64,000 bases of DNA from Nonomuraea dietziae. GTDB taxonomy: Bacteria; Actinomycetota; Actinomycetes; Streptosporangiales; Streptosporangiaceae. Below are positions 42,218 to 50,898 of this stretch, piece after piece; the first letter of the stretch is position 1; every line of letters begins with the position of its first letter. The notes beneath the pieces are model-generated. The model searched no databases, was not told the origin of the DNA, and was given only the letters and a program-made list of their open reading frames with translations. The position numbers were made by a program, and so were the translations under genes. The stretch lies in the NCBI RefSeq assembly GCF_014195505.1, contig NZ_JACIBV010000001.1, positions 2,666,001 through 2,730,000 on the forward strand. Direction: 5' to 3'.

Positions 42218-43038
42218 AGGACACAGGAAGCGAGCTGGTCGAGACCTTCGACGGCGTCGAGGTCATGCGCTACGTCTACCGTCCCGACATGCCGCTCTTC
42301 GAGTCGCCCAAACCGTACTTCCACCCGCTGCGCACGCTCGACGGCGACGTCGTGACCGGCTACCGGCCGCACGACCACCGCTGGCACAAGGGCCTGCAGA
42401 TGACGGCCTCGTGGCTGTCGGGACAGAACTTCTGGGGCGGCGGCAGCTACGTCCACGCCGAGGGCGGCTACGTGGAGCTGCCGAACAACGGCTCCATGCG
42501 TCACGAGGAGTGGCTGGAGCCCGGCGTCGAGCGGCTGACGTGGTGGACGCAGGCGGGCGAGCACTGGGTGGACGAGCGGCGCACGATCGCCACCTCGTCG
42601 GGCGAGGACTTCTGGACGCTGGAGTTCGCCACCGAGCTGACCAACGTGCGCGGCGAGGACCTGCTGTTCGGCAGCCCGACCACCAACGGCAGGCCGATGG
42701 CCGGCTACACCGGCCTGTTCTGGCGCGGCCCCCGCGCCTTCACCGGCGGCCGGGTGCTGGCCTCCGGCGGCCAGGGCGGCGAGGAGATGATGGGCAGGAC
42801 CGCCTCGTGGCTGGCCTTCGTCGGCAGGCACGACGAGGTGGACAGGGACTCCACGCTGGTCTTCGTCTCCGAGCCCGGCCAGAGGTGGTTCGTGCGCTCC
42901 GAGCCGTTCGCCGCGGTCAACCCGTCGATCGCCTTCTCCGAAGAGGTGCGCCTGGCGGCCGGCGAGACGCTGTCGCTCAGCTACCGCGTCGTCATCGGCA
43001 ACGGCGCGTGGTCCAGGGAGCGTCTCGACACCCTGTGA
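42214..43038 (+). CDS. DUF6807 (PmoA-family) protein
   Basis: This 274-residue beta-rich protein matches DUF6807/PmoA, with blocks YRPHDHRWHKGLQ, NFWGGGSYVH and DLLFGSPTTNGRPMAGYTGLFWRGPR. The family usually lies next to Gfo/Idh/MocA oxidoreductases in carbohydrate loci and is of unknown activity. The clustered histidines (HDHRWH) suggest a metal or sugar site. GTG 42214 overlaps the upstream stop and is preceded by GGAGGA. It ends at a terminator. Confidence 0.9.
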   Translation: MKDTGSELVETFDGVEVMRYVYRPDMPLFESPKPYFHPLRTLDGDVVTGYRPHDHRWHKGLQMTASWLSGQNFWGGGSYVHAEGGYVELPNNGSMRHEEWLEPGVERLTWWTQAGEHWVDERRTIATSSGEDFWTLEFATELTNVRGEDLLFGSPTTNGRPMAGYTGLFWRGPRAFTGGRVLASGGQGGEEMMGRTASWLAFVGRHDEVDRDSTLVFVSEPGQRWFVRSEPFAAVNPSIAFSEEVRLAAGETLSLSYRVVIGNGAWSRERLDTL

Positions 43039-43042
43039 CCTC

Positions 43043-43069
43043 AGGGCCCGGCCCTCAGGACCGGGCCCT
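43043..43069. terminator. Hairpin terminator between DUF6807 and TetR genes
   Basis: A 9-bp perfect stem (AGGGCCCGG at 43043-43051 with 43061-43069) and a 9-nt loop lie between convergent stops. Confidence 0.8.
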
Positions 43070-43677
43070 CATATCTCCCGCGCGCCGTCGAGCCTGTCCC
43101 CCGCCCCGTCGGACCTCTTCCCCGCCCCGTCGGACCTCTTCTCCATGCCGTCGAGCATGACGAGCAGGTAGTGGGCCGCGCGCTCCTGGGGCAGGTCGGC
43201 GTGACAGGTGAACAGGCTCAGCAGTCTCATCACGTCGGCCACGCCGACGTCGGCCCGCATGTCGCCCCGCTCCTGCGCCGCGGCCACGAGCGCGTCGAGC
43301 CGCCCGACCATGCCCGACTTCACCCTGCTGAACTCCGGCATGGCGTCGAAGAGCTCCTGGGGCAGGTCGGCCAGCGCAGCGGCCAGCGCGCCGCGCCCCT
43401 GGTCGGCGCTCCACATCACGAACGAGCGCACCGCGGCCCACGGCCCCGGCTCCTGTGCCTCCGCCCTGGTGAGCGCGTCGTCGATCTCGTGGACGTACTG
43501 GCCCGCCATGGCCGCGATGAGCGCGTTCCGGTCGGGAAAGCGCCGGTAGACGGTGCCGACGCCGACCTCGGCGCGGCGCGCGATGAGCTCCATCGGGGCG
43601 TCGATCCCCCGCTCGGCCACCACGGCCCGCGCCGCCTCCACGATCCGATCCCTGTTGCGGCGGGCGTCAGCGCGCAC
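43069..43677 (-). CDS. TetR-family regulator (SbtR-like C-domain)
   Basis: This 202-residue repressor has the HTH MELIARRAEVGVGTVYRRFP (residues about 29-48). The C-terminal domain shows the FVMWSADQGRG and MRLLSLFTCHAD pattern of TetR_C_33/SbtR-like proteins. The C-terminus carries three 7-residue units (GKRSDGA, GKRSDGA, GDRLDGA). GTG 43677 has an AGGAGG site. It is divergent from an NmrA-type oxidoreductase, and the shared region holds a matched pair of TAAGTGGACGA boxes, so it likely represses both. Confidence 0.93.
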   Translation of the reverse strand: MRADARRNRDRIVEAARAVVAERGIDAPMELIARRAEVGVGTVYRRFPDRNALIAAMAGQYVHEIDDALTRAEAQEPGPWAAVRSFVMWSADQGRGALAAALADLPQELFDAMPEFSRVKSGMVGRLDALVAAAQERGDMRADVGVADVMRLLSLFTCHADLPQERAAHYLLVMLDGMEKRSDGAGKRSDGAGDRLDGAREI

Positions 43678-43687
43678 CCGTTCCTCC

Positions 43688-43753
43688 TAAGTGGACGACC
43701 ATCTTCCGGTTAGTGTACCGTCACGGCCTAAGCGGAATCTCATCGTCCACTTA
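43688..43753. promoter_or_regulatory. Divergent promoter region with paired TAAGTGGACGA boxes
   Basis: TAAGTGGACGA (43688-43698) recurs inverted at 43743-43753. Each copy lies just upstream of one gene's ribosome site. Overlapping -10 candidates (TAGTGT 43711-43716 forward, TACACT 43712-43717 reverse) sit between. This is a typical TetR divergent operator layout. Confidence 0.7.
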
Positions 43754-43763
43754 CGGAGGATCA

Positions 43764-44588
43764 ATGATCGTTGTGACGGGCGCGACAGGGTCGATCGGCC
43801 GGGCGCTGGTGGCCCGGCTGCGCGAGTCGGGCGCCGAGGTCCTGGCGTTGGTACGCCGCGCCGAACAGGGCGAGGAGCTGGGGGTCGACTACGCCGTCGG
43901 CGACTTCGAGCGGCCCTCGTCCGTCCCCATGGGCGACAGGCTCTTCCTGAACACCTCGCCGTGGCCCGGCTTCGTCCAGCGTCACAAGGAGGTCATCGAC
44001 CGCGCCGTCGCCGAGGGCGTCTCCCAGGTGGTGAGCGTGTCGGTGCTCGGCGCCACCCCGGGCGCGCCGCTCAGCGGCGGCCTGCACGGCGAGGTCGACG
44101 CGCACCTCAGAAAGTCGGGGGCGGCCCACGCCATCCTCGAACCCGTGGGCTTCATGCAGAGTCTGCCGCGCGAGGTCGCCGACGGGCGCTTCTACGGCTC
44201 GTACGGCACGGGCCGCACCGGCTACATCGACACGCGCGACATCGCCGACGTCGCCTTCGCTCTTCTCACCGGACCCGTGGGCGAGAGCGCGACCCATGTC
44301 CTGACCGGGCCTGAGGCGCTGTCCCAGCAGGAGATCGCCGCCCGGCTCACCGAGGCGCTCGGCCGTACGGTGACCTACGTCGACCTGAGCGTGGAGGAGA
44401 TGACCAGGCACGCGCAGGAGCGCCGGGGGATGCCGGAAGCGACCGCCCGCGAGCTGGCCGAGATGATGGCGGCGGTGCCCGACAGCTCCTGGTCGAGGAT
44501 CACCAGCACGGTCGAGGACCTCACCGGACACGCGCCCAGGTCGCTGGCCGACTATCTCGCCGACCACGCGGCCGACTTCGCGCGGTGA
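43764..44588 (+). CDS. NmrA-like NAD(P)-binding oxidoreductase
   Basis: This 274-residue atypical SDR has the N-terminal motif TGATGSIG (residues 5-12) and a shortened catalytic triad, as in NmrA/YtfG-type NAD(P)H-sensing or quinone-reducing proteins. DTRDIADVAFALL and TGPEALSQQEIAARL match the family. ATG 43764 follows CGGAGGA. It is the target of the divergent TetR and is likely induced by a small electrophile or quinone. The substrate is unknown. Confidence 0.9.
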   Translation: MIVVTGATGSIGRALVARLRESGAEVLALVRRAEQGEELGVDYAVGDFERPSSVPMGDRLFLNTSPWPGFVQRHKEVIDRAVAEGVSQVVSVSVLGATPGAPLSGGLHGEVDAHLRKSGAAHAILEPVGFMQSLPREVADGRFYGSYGTGRTGYIDTRDIADVAFALLTGPVGESATHVLTGPEALSQQEIAARLTEALGRTVTYVDLSVEEMTRHAQERRGMPEATARELAEMMAAVPDSSWSRITSTVEDLTGHAPRSLADYLADHAADFAR

Positions 44589-44592
44589 GCCG

Positions 44593-45840
44593 TCAGGGCA
44601 CGCCGCGGATCTTCCACACCAGCGCCGCGCCCAGCAGCGCCAGACCCCCCGCGGTCAGGTACAGGACGGGGTAGCCGCCGAGGCCCGCGACGATCGGCCC
44701 CGCGATCACCGGGCCGAGCACCTGGGGCCCCGAGTTGGCGACGTTGATGACGCCCAGGTCCTTGGCCCTGCCGCTCGCGGTGGGCAGCACCTGGGTGACC
44801 AGCGCGTTGTCGACCGAGAGATAGACGCCGAAGCCGAGCCCGAGGACCACCGCGGCGGCCATGACCACCGGCCACTGCGGCCAGAACGCCAGCATGAGCG
44901 CCGGGACCGCGCTGATCAGCCCCGAGAGGGTGACCAGCAGCCTGCGCCTGCCGAGCCGGTCGGAGACCACCCCCGCCGCGACCGTGGTGAGCACCACGGC
45001 GCCCGTGTAGAGCAGGATCAGCACCAGCAGCCCGTCGCTGGCCTTCTCGCCGGGGAACAGCCTCTCGTAGCCGACCTCGTCGGTGAGGAAGTACAGCAGG
45101 TAGAGCGTGGAGATCGCGTTGCCCAGCATCATCAGGAAGCGAGTGATCCACGCCCAGAAGAAGTCGGCCGACCTCACCCACAGCTGCCCCGGGTCGAACG
45201 GCGGGCGCTCGGTCAGCCTGGGGTCCTTGGTCGTCAGCACGAAGGGCAGCACCAGCACCGCCACCACCGCGCCGACCAGGAGGTAGCCGGACCTGGTCGT
45301 GGAGGCGACGACGGTGACCAGCACGACGGCCAGCACCACGCCGACCGACTGGGGGACCCCGATCCAGCCGGAGACCTCGCCGCGCTGCCCCACGGGCACG
45401 CGGTCGGGCACGCCCGCGCTGAGCGCCGCCTGCGTGGCGTTGAGCGCGGCCTGCGCCAGGCACCAGCCGACGGCGATGCCGAGCACGCTGGTCTGGAAGG
45501 AGAGGAACACCATCGCCGCGCCGCCGCCCAGCGCGCCCGCCAGCGTCCACGGATGCCTGCGGCCCCACCTGCCCGTGGTGCGGTCCGACAGCGCGCCGGC
45601 GACCGGGTTGGCCAGCATCGCCACGAGCGCGCCCGCACCCGTCACCCAGGCCAGGGCGCTCTCCTTGCCGTCGGGGGCGAGCACGGCGATCTGCTCGGGC
45701 AGCAGCACCTGCAAGGGGGCGAAGTAGCCGACGAACAGGGCCAGGTTGGCGGTCGCGATGCCCGCGACCCACCAGGGACCCACCCTGCGCACGGGCTCGG
45801 CGAGGGCGTCGCCGGAGGTGGGTGGGGAGACGCTGCTCAT
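44593..45840 (-). CDS. MFS transporter (GPH/SLC45-like)
   Basis: This 415-residue membrane protein has twelve helices. The loop-2 motif AGALSDRTTGRWGRRHPW is typical of glycoside-cation or SLC45-like symporters, and the second half has the matching SDRLGRRRLL. The substrate could be a sugar, fitting the surrounding carbohydrate loci, though exporter activity cannot be excluded. ATG 45840 is the start. The gene converges tail to tail with the NmrA gene (4-bp gap). Confidence 0.9.
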   Translation of the reverse strand: MSSVSPPTSGDALAEPVRRVGPWWVAGIATANLALFVGYFAPLQVLLPEQIAVLAPDGKESALAWVTGAGALVAMLANPVAGALSDRTTGRWGRRHPWTLAGALGGGAAMVFLSFQTSVLGIAVGWCLAQAALNATQAALSAGVPDRVPVGQRGEVSGWIGVPQSVGVVLAVVLVTVVASTTRSGYLLVGAVVAVLVLPFVLTTKDPRLTERPPFDPGQLWVRSADFFWAWITRFLMMLGNAISTLYLLYFLTDEVGYERLFPGEKASDGLLVLILLYTGAVVLTTVAAGVVSDRLGRRRLLVTLSGLISAVPALMLAFWPQWPVVMAAAVVLGLGFGVYLSVDNALVTQVLPTASGRAKDLGVINVANSGPQVLGPVIAGPIVAGLGGYPVLYLTAGGLALLGAALVWKIRGVP

Positions 45841-45986
45841 CCGGCCTCCGCGCGGGACGATGGGGGACTCGCGGTGCGCCGCATGCTACGCCCTGAGGAT
45901 CATCTCGGCCACACCTGTGAGCACGGCGGGTGGTGACCAGTGGGACCATGTCTTGGTCGAAGCGGTTCTACGGAAGGTCATGATCG

Positions 45987-46616
45987 GTGAGGCGGCTAGT
46001 CACGGTCCTGCTGCTCGCGTGTGCCGCGCTGGGTCTGGCGGTCACGCCCGCCCAGGCGCACAACGTGCTGACCGGGAGCGACCCCAAGGAGGGGGCGCGG
46101 CTCCAGGCCGCGCCCGAACAGGTCACCCTCGAGTTCGACCAGCCGGTACGGCAGGGCTTCGCGCAGGTCACCGTGACGGGGCCGGGCGGAGGCAGGTGGG
46201 AGGCGGCCAAGGCGTCGGTGAGCGGCGTCAAGGTCGTCACGAAGCTGAGGCCGCTCGGCCCCGCGGGCGACTACGTGATCGGCTACCGCATCCTGTCGGC
46301 CGACGGACACCCCGTCTCCGGCAAGGTGACGTTCGCCCTCACGGTCGCGGGCACCGGCGCCGCCTCCTCCGAGGCCCCGGCGGCGCAACCGTCCGCGCAG
46401 GCGGCCGACCTCAGCGCCCAGGCCTCGGAGGCGGCCGCGAACGGCGGCGCAGGCATGGCCATCGTGTGGGTGGTCGGCGCGCTGGTCCTGCTGGGCGGCG
46501 GCACGGTCGTCGCACTGCGCCGCGCCGGCCCCGCCCCCTCCCCCGCGCCCGAGGCGGCAGAGCGCTCCCCCGGCCACGAGACGGCCGCCTCGCCGCACAG
46601 GGACGCCGCCGAATGA
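45987..46616 (+). CDS. CopC-type copper-binding protein with C-terminal anchor
   Basis: This 209-residue protein has a signal peptide (cleavage after AQA, leaving His25 as the mature N-terminus), a CopC beta-sandwich (residues about 25-125) and a Ser/Ala-rich linker. A transmembrane helix (about 155-175) and a short cytoplasmic tail follow. His25 plus the Asp/His in SADGHPVSG form the Cu(II) site known for CopC. It should present copper at the outer face of the membrane for CopD. GTG 45987 has a GGAAGG site about 9 nt upstream, and the stop overlaps the copD-like start. Confidence 0.93.
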   Translation: MRRLVTVLLLACAALGLAVTPAQAHNVLTGSDPKEGARLQAAPEQVTLEFDQPVRQGFAQVTVTGPGGGRWEAAKASVSGVKVVTKLRPLGPAGDYVIGYRILSADGHPVSGKVTFALTVAGTGAASSEAPAAQPSAQAADLSAQASEAAANGGAGMAIVWVVGALVLLGGGTVVALRRAGPAPSPAPEAAERSPGHETAASPHRDAAE

Positions 46617-47638
46617 CCGTCACCGAGGTCAGGCCCGTCGCCAGGGCGGGCGCGCGGATGCTGGGCGGCCTGGTCCTGGCCGCCGTCGTGTCCGTGGTCG
46701 TGGCCAGCACGCTCACCGCGGAGGAGGCCGTCCCCGGCATCCCGATGCCAGGCCCCCTCGTCGAGTACGGCCTGCCGATCGTCAGGGTCGTGCTCGACCT
46801 GGCCGCCGCCGTGGTGGTGGGCCTCAGCCTGCTCCCCAAGCTGCTGGGCTTCGACGACCCCGGCTCCACCGAGCCCGTCATGAGCAGGGCCAGGGCCCAC
46901 GCGGTCACCGCGGCGTGGATCTGGGCGATCACCGCCCTGGTCACGATCGTCTTCTACACCGCCGAGCTGAACCCGGGCGTGGTCCCGAGCCTCGGCATGA
47001 TCGCCACCTACGTCGGCACCGTGGGCGCGGGCCAGGGCCTGCTGTTCAGCACCGCCTGCGCGCTGGCCTACGCCGGCATCGGGCTGCTGGCCGTCAGGTT
47101 CGGCGAGAAGGTGCCCGCCGAGCTGCGGATCGTGATCGCGCTGTTCGGCCTGTTGCCCGTGCCGGTGACGGGGCACGCGGTCGACTCCGTCTGGCACGAC
47201 CCGATCATGATCTCGATGGAGCTGCACGTGATGGGCGCGGCCGTCTGGACCGGCGGGCTGCTGGCGGTGGCGGCCATGGTCGCGCCCCGCGGCGACCTAT
47301 TGGCCCTCGCACTGCCGAAGTTCTCCAAGGTCGCCACCATCTCGCTGGCCCTGGTGTCGCTGTCGGGCCTGGTCAGCGGCCTTTCCACGATGGCGCTCAC
47401 CACCGGCGTCGAGCTGCCTGGCGACCTGGTCGCCTCCGAGTACGGCCTGCTCGTGCTGGCCAAGGTGGCGCTGGTGGCCCTGCTGATCCCGCTCGCCGCG
47501 AACATCAGGTGGCGGCTCATGCCGGGCATCGCCGCCCGACGCAAGAGCTCCATCGCGGCCTGGGCGGCGATGGAGCTCGTCGTGATGGGACTGGCCTACG
47601 GCGTGGCGGTCGCGCTGACCCGCGCCCCGATCGGCTGA
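46613..47638 (+). CDS. CopD-family copper transport membrane protein
   Basis: This 341-residue protein has about eight to nine helices. It matches the CopD/YcnJ domain, with a conserved region MELHVMGAAVWTGGLLAV carrying a histidine on the external face and GHAVDSVWHDPIM. It takes up copper delivered by the CopC-domain protein. ATG 46613 overlaps the upstream stop (ATGA). The 3' end overlaps the convergent membrane-protein gene by 43 bp. Confidence 0.92.
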   Translation: MTVTEVRPVARAGARMLGGLVLAAVVSVVVASTLTAEEAVPGIPMPGPLVEYGLPIVRVVLDLAAAVVVGLSLLPKLLGFDDPGSTEPVMSRARAHAVTAAWIWAITALVTIVFYTAELNPGVVPSLGMIATYVGTVGAGQGLLFSTACALAYAGIGLLAVRFGEKVPAELRIVIALFGLLPVPVTGHAVDSVWHDPIMISMELHVMGAAVWTGGLLAVAAMVAPRGDLLALALPKFSKVATISLALVSLSGLVSGLSTMALTTGVELPGDLVASEYGLLVLAKVALVALLIPLAANIRWRLMPGIAARRKSSIAAWAAMELVVMGLAYGVAVALTRAPIG

Positions 47639-48720
47639 TCGGCGGCGCGCAGCCCGAACCTGGTCACGAACCACTCCATGACCAGCCAGGCGATGGCCAG
47701 CCCCGAGGCGGCCCACACCGCCGAGGAGGGGGCCAGGGGCGGCGCGGCCAGCAGCGCGTGCTGGACGACCAGCGAGCCGTACACGGCGATGGTCGCCAGC
47801 GCGGAGCCGAGCACGGCCCGCAGGTACGGGAGCCTGACCAGGAAGGCCACGTCCACCGCGACGGCCGCGATGATCAGGAAGAACGGCACCGCGGACTCGG
47901 GGAAGCCGGTGACGCTGAGCAGCGGCCAGATGGCGGCGCGGTAGGCGACCAGCACGGTGGCCACCAGCGTCGCGGTGCCGAACCTGCCGACCATCATGCG
48001 CGCCACCGCCAGCACGATCAGACCCGCGACGGTGAAGTAGACCGGGTAGAGGAAGTCGGGCACCGGCAGCGAGAAGGCGACCATCATGTCACGGTCCACA
48101 GCGCGCCCCATCTGGTCGGCGGCGAACTGCATGAGGATCGGCTCGGCCTCGGGCGCGCCCCTGTCCCACGCGGCGATGGCGAAGACGCCGTACTCCTGGT
48201 GCTGGGCGGGGAAGAGGATGTTCTCCAGGAAGTAGACGAACAGCGCGCCGAGCACGAGCTTGCCGCCCGAGCCCTGGTACCAGCCGCGGATCACCCCCGC
48301 GATCATGAAGAAGGTGCCCAGGTAGAGCATGATGTGCGACGGGCTCCACGAGGTGATGTCGAGCCCGTTGACGCGGTGGTTGATCAGGTCGAGCGGGACC
48401 GCGACCAGGAAGACGCCGGTGCCCCACTGGATCAGCCGCAGCGCGGTCCTGTCCACGCCGTAACCGGTGTAGCCGTGGATGATGGTCAGCGCCAGCACGA
48501 TGGCCGTGCCCGCCGAGTTGAGCAGATGCGGAGGGGCCAGGTCGTCACGCAGCCACTTGAAGTGCCAGGAGACGTCCCATGAGGAGCCCAGCACCTTCAG
48601 GGCGAATGCCAGCAGCCACCCGTAGTAAAGGATCTTGAAAAGTTCGGGTGGTGTCTCGCGGCCGGCCTGCCCGCGGGTCCAGTAGGGCAGGGCCCACTCG
48701 ACAGCTGCTCGTATTCTCAC
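47596..48720 (-). CDS. Polytopic membrane protein, possible copper-system partner
   Basis: The product has 374 residues and about nine predicted helices. I recognise no named family. Histidine-containing segments (VSWHFKWLRDDLAPPHLLN, ALTIIHGYTGYG, TSWSPSHIMLY) recur at helix ends, a pattern suited to metal or haem binding. The gene converges on and overlaps the copD-like gene. Similar proteins accompany CopC/CopD genes in Actinobacteria, so a role in copper trafficking is proposed. GTG 48720 is the start, with a CATGAT -10 box (minus strand, 48729-48734) that implies a leaderless mRNA. Confidence 0.8.
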   Translation of the reverse strand: MRIRAAVEWALPYWTRGQAGRETPPELFKILYYGWLLAFALKVLGSSWDVSWHFKWLRDDLAPPHLLNSAGTAIVLALTIIHGYTGYGVDRTALRLIQWGTGVFLVAVPLDLINHRVNGLDITSWSPSHIMLYLGTFFMIAGVIRGWYQGSGGKLVLGALFVYFLENILFPAQHQEYGVFAIAAWDRGAPEAEPILMQFAADQMGRAVDRDMMVAFSLPVPDFLYPVYFTVAGLIVLAVARMMVGRFGTATLVATVLVAYRAAIWPLLSVTGFPESAVPFFLIIAAVAVDVAFLVRLPYLRAVLGSALATIAVYGSLVVQHALLAAPPLAPSSAVWAASGLAIAWLVMEWFVTRFGLRAADQPIGARVSATATP

Positions 48721-48728
48721 GCCAGCAC

Positions 48729-48768
48729 ATCATGCCTGGCCTTTACCTTCTCCGCAATCAGGCATGAT
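48729..48768. promoter_or_regulatory. Symmetric divergent leaderless promoters
   Basis: ATCATGCCTG (48729-48738) and CAGGCATGAT (48759-48768) are a perfect 10-bp inverted repeat. Each arm contains a CATGAT -10 that ends 6-8 nt before a start codon (GTG 48720 reverse, ATG 48775 forward). A reverse -35 TTGCGG (48752-48757) fits a 17-bp spacer. Confidence 0.6.
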
Positions 48769-48774
48769 TTCCCC

Positions 48775-49257
48775 ATGCGCACAGCCACTCCCGACGACGC
48801 GGAGGCCATCGAGGGCGTCAGGATCGCCACATGGAAGTTCGCCTACAGGGGGGTGATCGACGACGACCACCTCGACGGGCTGGCGGTCACCGAGCCCAAC
48901 GTCGCCCTGCGGCGCCAGGCGCTCGCCTCGGGCCGCACCCGCGCGATCGTGGCCGAGTCCGGCGGCGAGGTGGTCGGGTTCAGCATGTACGGCGACAGCC
49001 GCGACGAGTTCTCCGACGCGGAGGTCTACGCGATCTACGTCCTGCCCGGCCATCTGTCCACAGGGCAGGGCCGCGCCCTGATGACGGCCACGGTGGCGGA
49101 CATCCCCCCGCACCAGACGGTCGGCCTGTGGGTCCTGACGGGCAATCCGCGCGCCCGGCGCTTCTACGAGCGCTTCGGCTTCACCGCCTCAGGCCGGGCG
49201 AAGGTGGAGGACGGCCTGGAGGAGATCCACTACGTCCTGGCCGCCCGCCGCCACTAG
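48775..49257 (+). CDS. GNAT-family N-acetyltransferase
   Basis: The single GNAT domain has 160 residues. It runs MRTATPDDAEAIEGVRIATW at the start, VYAIYVLPGHLSTGQGRALM for the acetyl-CoA loop and TGNPRARRFYERFGFTASGR near the end. The loop is slightly atypical (STGQGRAL). The substrate is unknown. It is probably leaderless from ATG 48775 and ends at a bidirectional terminator. Confidence 0.92.
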   Translation: MRTATPDDAEAIEGVRIATWKFAYRGVIDDDHLDGLAVTEPNVALRRQALASGRTRAIVAESGGEVVGFSMYGDSRDEFSDAEVYAIYVLPGHLSTGQGRALMTATVADIPPHQTVGLWVLTGNPRARRFYERFGFTASGRAKVEDGLEEIHYVLAARRH

Positions 49258-49274
49258 CGCTTCCACGCGCACGC

Positions 49275-49310
49275 CGGGACAGGCGGGACAGGGTCGCCCC
49301 GCCTGTCCCG
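49275..49310. terminator. Bidirectional hairpin terminator
   Basis: A 13-bp perfect stem (49275-49287 with 49298-49310, arm CGGGACAGGCGGG) and a 10-nt loop lie between convergent genes. Confidence 0.9.
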
Positions 49311-49323
49311 CCGTCTCCTGATC

Positions 49324-50898
49324 TCAGGCGAGCGCCCTGCGCTTCAGCGCGGTGAGCCCCGCGCCCGAGCAGGCGATCGTGATCACGGTCATGACCAGGA
49401 GGGGACCCGCGCCGAACTCCTCGCCGGACAGGACCATCGGCAGGTTGGGGAAGGGCACGACGTACTTGGCGATCCAGTAGTCGATGCCCATGATCGGCCC
49501 GAGCACCTCGCCGAAGAGGTTGACGAACAGGAAGGCCGCCCAGCTGATCCCTGCCGCCGCCCTGGGCAGCAGGCCGAAGGCCAGCACGCCGACCCCCGCG
49601 AGCACCCAGACCGCGGGGATCTGCACAAGCGTCCCGCCCAGCACGCCGAGCGGGTCACCTGCGGCCAGCCCCAGCGTCAGGCCCGCGACCGCCAGGATGA
49701 GGGCGCTGCCCGCGAGGGCGAGGAACAGGTGGCCGCCCGCCCAGCGCAGCCGGCTGACCGGCGTGGCGAGCAGCAGCTCGGCGCGGCCCTCGAGTTCCTC
49801 CTTGCGCAGCCGCAGCAGGGCCAGCAGGGGGTAGAGGGCGGCGACGTAACCGAGGCTGAGAGCGATCAGCCACAGGTAGGCGTCGGTCATCGACGCCTCG
49901 GGCGAGGCGGTGTAGCGGCGCAGGAACTCCTGGACCGAGGCGCCCTGTCTGGACACCTCCGGGATGGAGCGCGCCAGAGCGCCCAGGACCAGCCCGGCCA
50001 CGGCGTAGCCGACGCTCCAGCCGGCCAGCAGTCCCCTGTGCAGGCGCCAGGCCAGGGACAGGGGGCTGCGCAGCCGCGCCGATCCCGCCGGGCCTGGGCG
50101 CTGGGGAATGAGGCCGTGCCCGAGGTCACGGCGACCGGCCAGCAGGTAGGCGAGGGCGGCGGTCAGCGCGGCGAGCGCCAGGGCGGGCAGCAGCGCCGCC
50201 CAGTTGTCGTCGCCGTAGGGCCTGACCAGGTGGCTCCAGCCCTGGGGTGACAGCCACTTGAGCCAGGTCAGGCCGCTGCCGTCGGCGGTGAAGCGCACCA
50301 GGTAGCTGACGCCGAGGACGAGGGCGGCCAGGCCGATCGCCGCGCGGGCGCCCTCGGTGAGCTGCGCGGCCAGCGCGCCGACGCCGGTGAAGACCAGCCC
50401 TGCCGCGGTGATCGCGGCGCCGAAGCTCAGCGACCCCGTGACGTCGAAGCCCGTGGAGATCATGGCGAGCGCGCAGATCAGCCCGGTCGCCACCATCGCG
50501 CCCGCGGTGAAGACCAGGGCGGCGGTCAACGGCGCGAAGCGGCCGATGACGCCCGCGCCGACCAGCTCGGCGCGTCCGGACTCCTCCTCTCCGCGGGTGT
50601 GGCGGACGATGGTGAGGATCGCGATCAGGGCCAGGACGGTGTAGATGGCGTCGGCGTTCTTCCAGACCGCCATGCCCGCGACCGTGGGCGAGTGGACCTC
50701 GCCCGCGAAGGCGGTCAGCGCCCTGTTGGCCGCCATCTCGCGGGCGAAGTCGGCGATCGAGCGCGCGGTGGGGAAGCTCTGCGCGTAGCGGCCTGCCTGC
50801 CCGGCGGCGAGTACGGCCAGCAGCGCCATCCAGAAGGGGGCGATCAGCCGCTCACGGCGGATGACCAGGGTGGTCAGCCTCCAGGTCCCTGTCGTCAT
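49324..50898 (-). CDS. ABC-2-type exporter permease (antibiotic-export like)
   Basis: This 524-residue permease has about twelve helices in two halves, like the actinobacterial polyketide/tetronasin-type ABC export permeases. A conserved [15 protein letters not shown] segment recurs in the second half as [18 protein letters not shown] 50898 overlaps the ATPase stop (ATGA). With the ATPase it forms a drug or lipid exporter. It may provide resistance to a natural product. Confidence 0.92.
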   Translation of the reverse strand: MTTGTWRLTTLVIRRERLIAPFWMALLAVLAAGQAGRYAQSFPTARSIADFAREMAANRALTAFAGEVHSPTVAGMAVWKNADAIYTVLALIAILTIVRHTRGEEESGRAELVGAGVIGRFAPLTAALVFTAGAMVATGLICALAMISTGFDVTGSLSFGAAITAAGLVFTGVGALAAQLTEGARAAIGLAALVLGVSYLVRFTADGSGLTWLKWLSPQGWSHLVRPYGDDNWAALLPALALAALTAALAYLLAGRRDLGHGLIPQRPGPAGSARLRSPLSLAWRLHRGLLAGWSVGYAVAGLVLGALARSIPEVSRQGASVQEFLRRYTASPEASMTDAYLWLIALSLGYVAALYPLLALLRLRKEELEGRAELLLATPVSRLRWAGGHLFLALAGSALILAVAGLTLGLAAGDPLGVLGGTLVQIPAVWVLAGVGVLAFGLLPRAAAGISWAAFLFVNLFGEVLGPIMGIDYWIAKYVVPFPNLPMVLSGEEFGAGPLLVMTVITIACSGAGLTALKRRALA

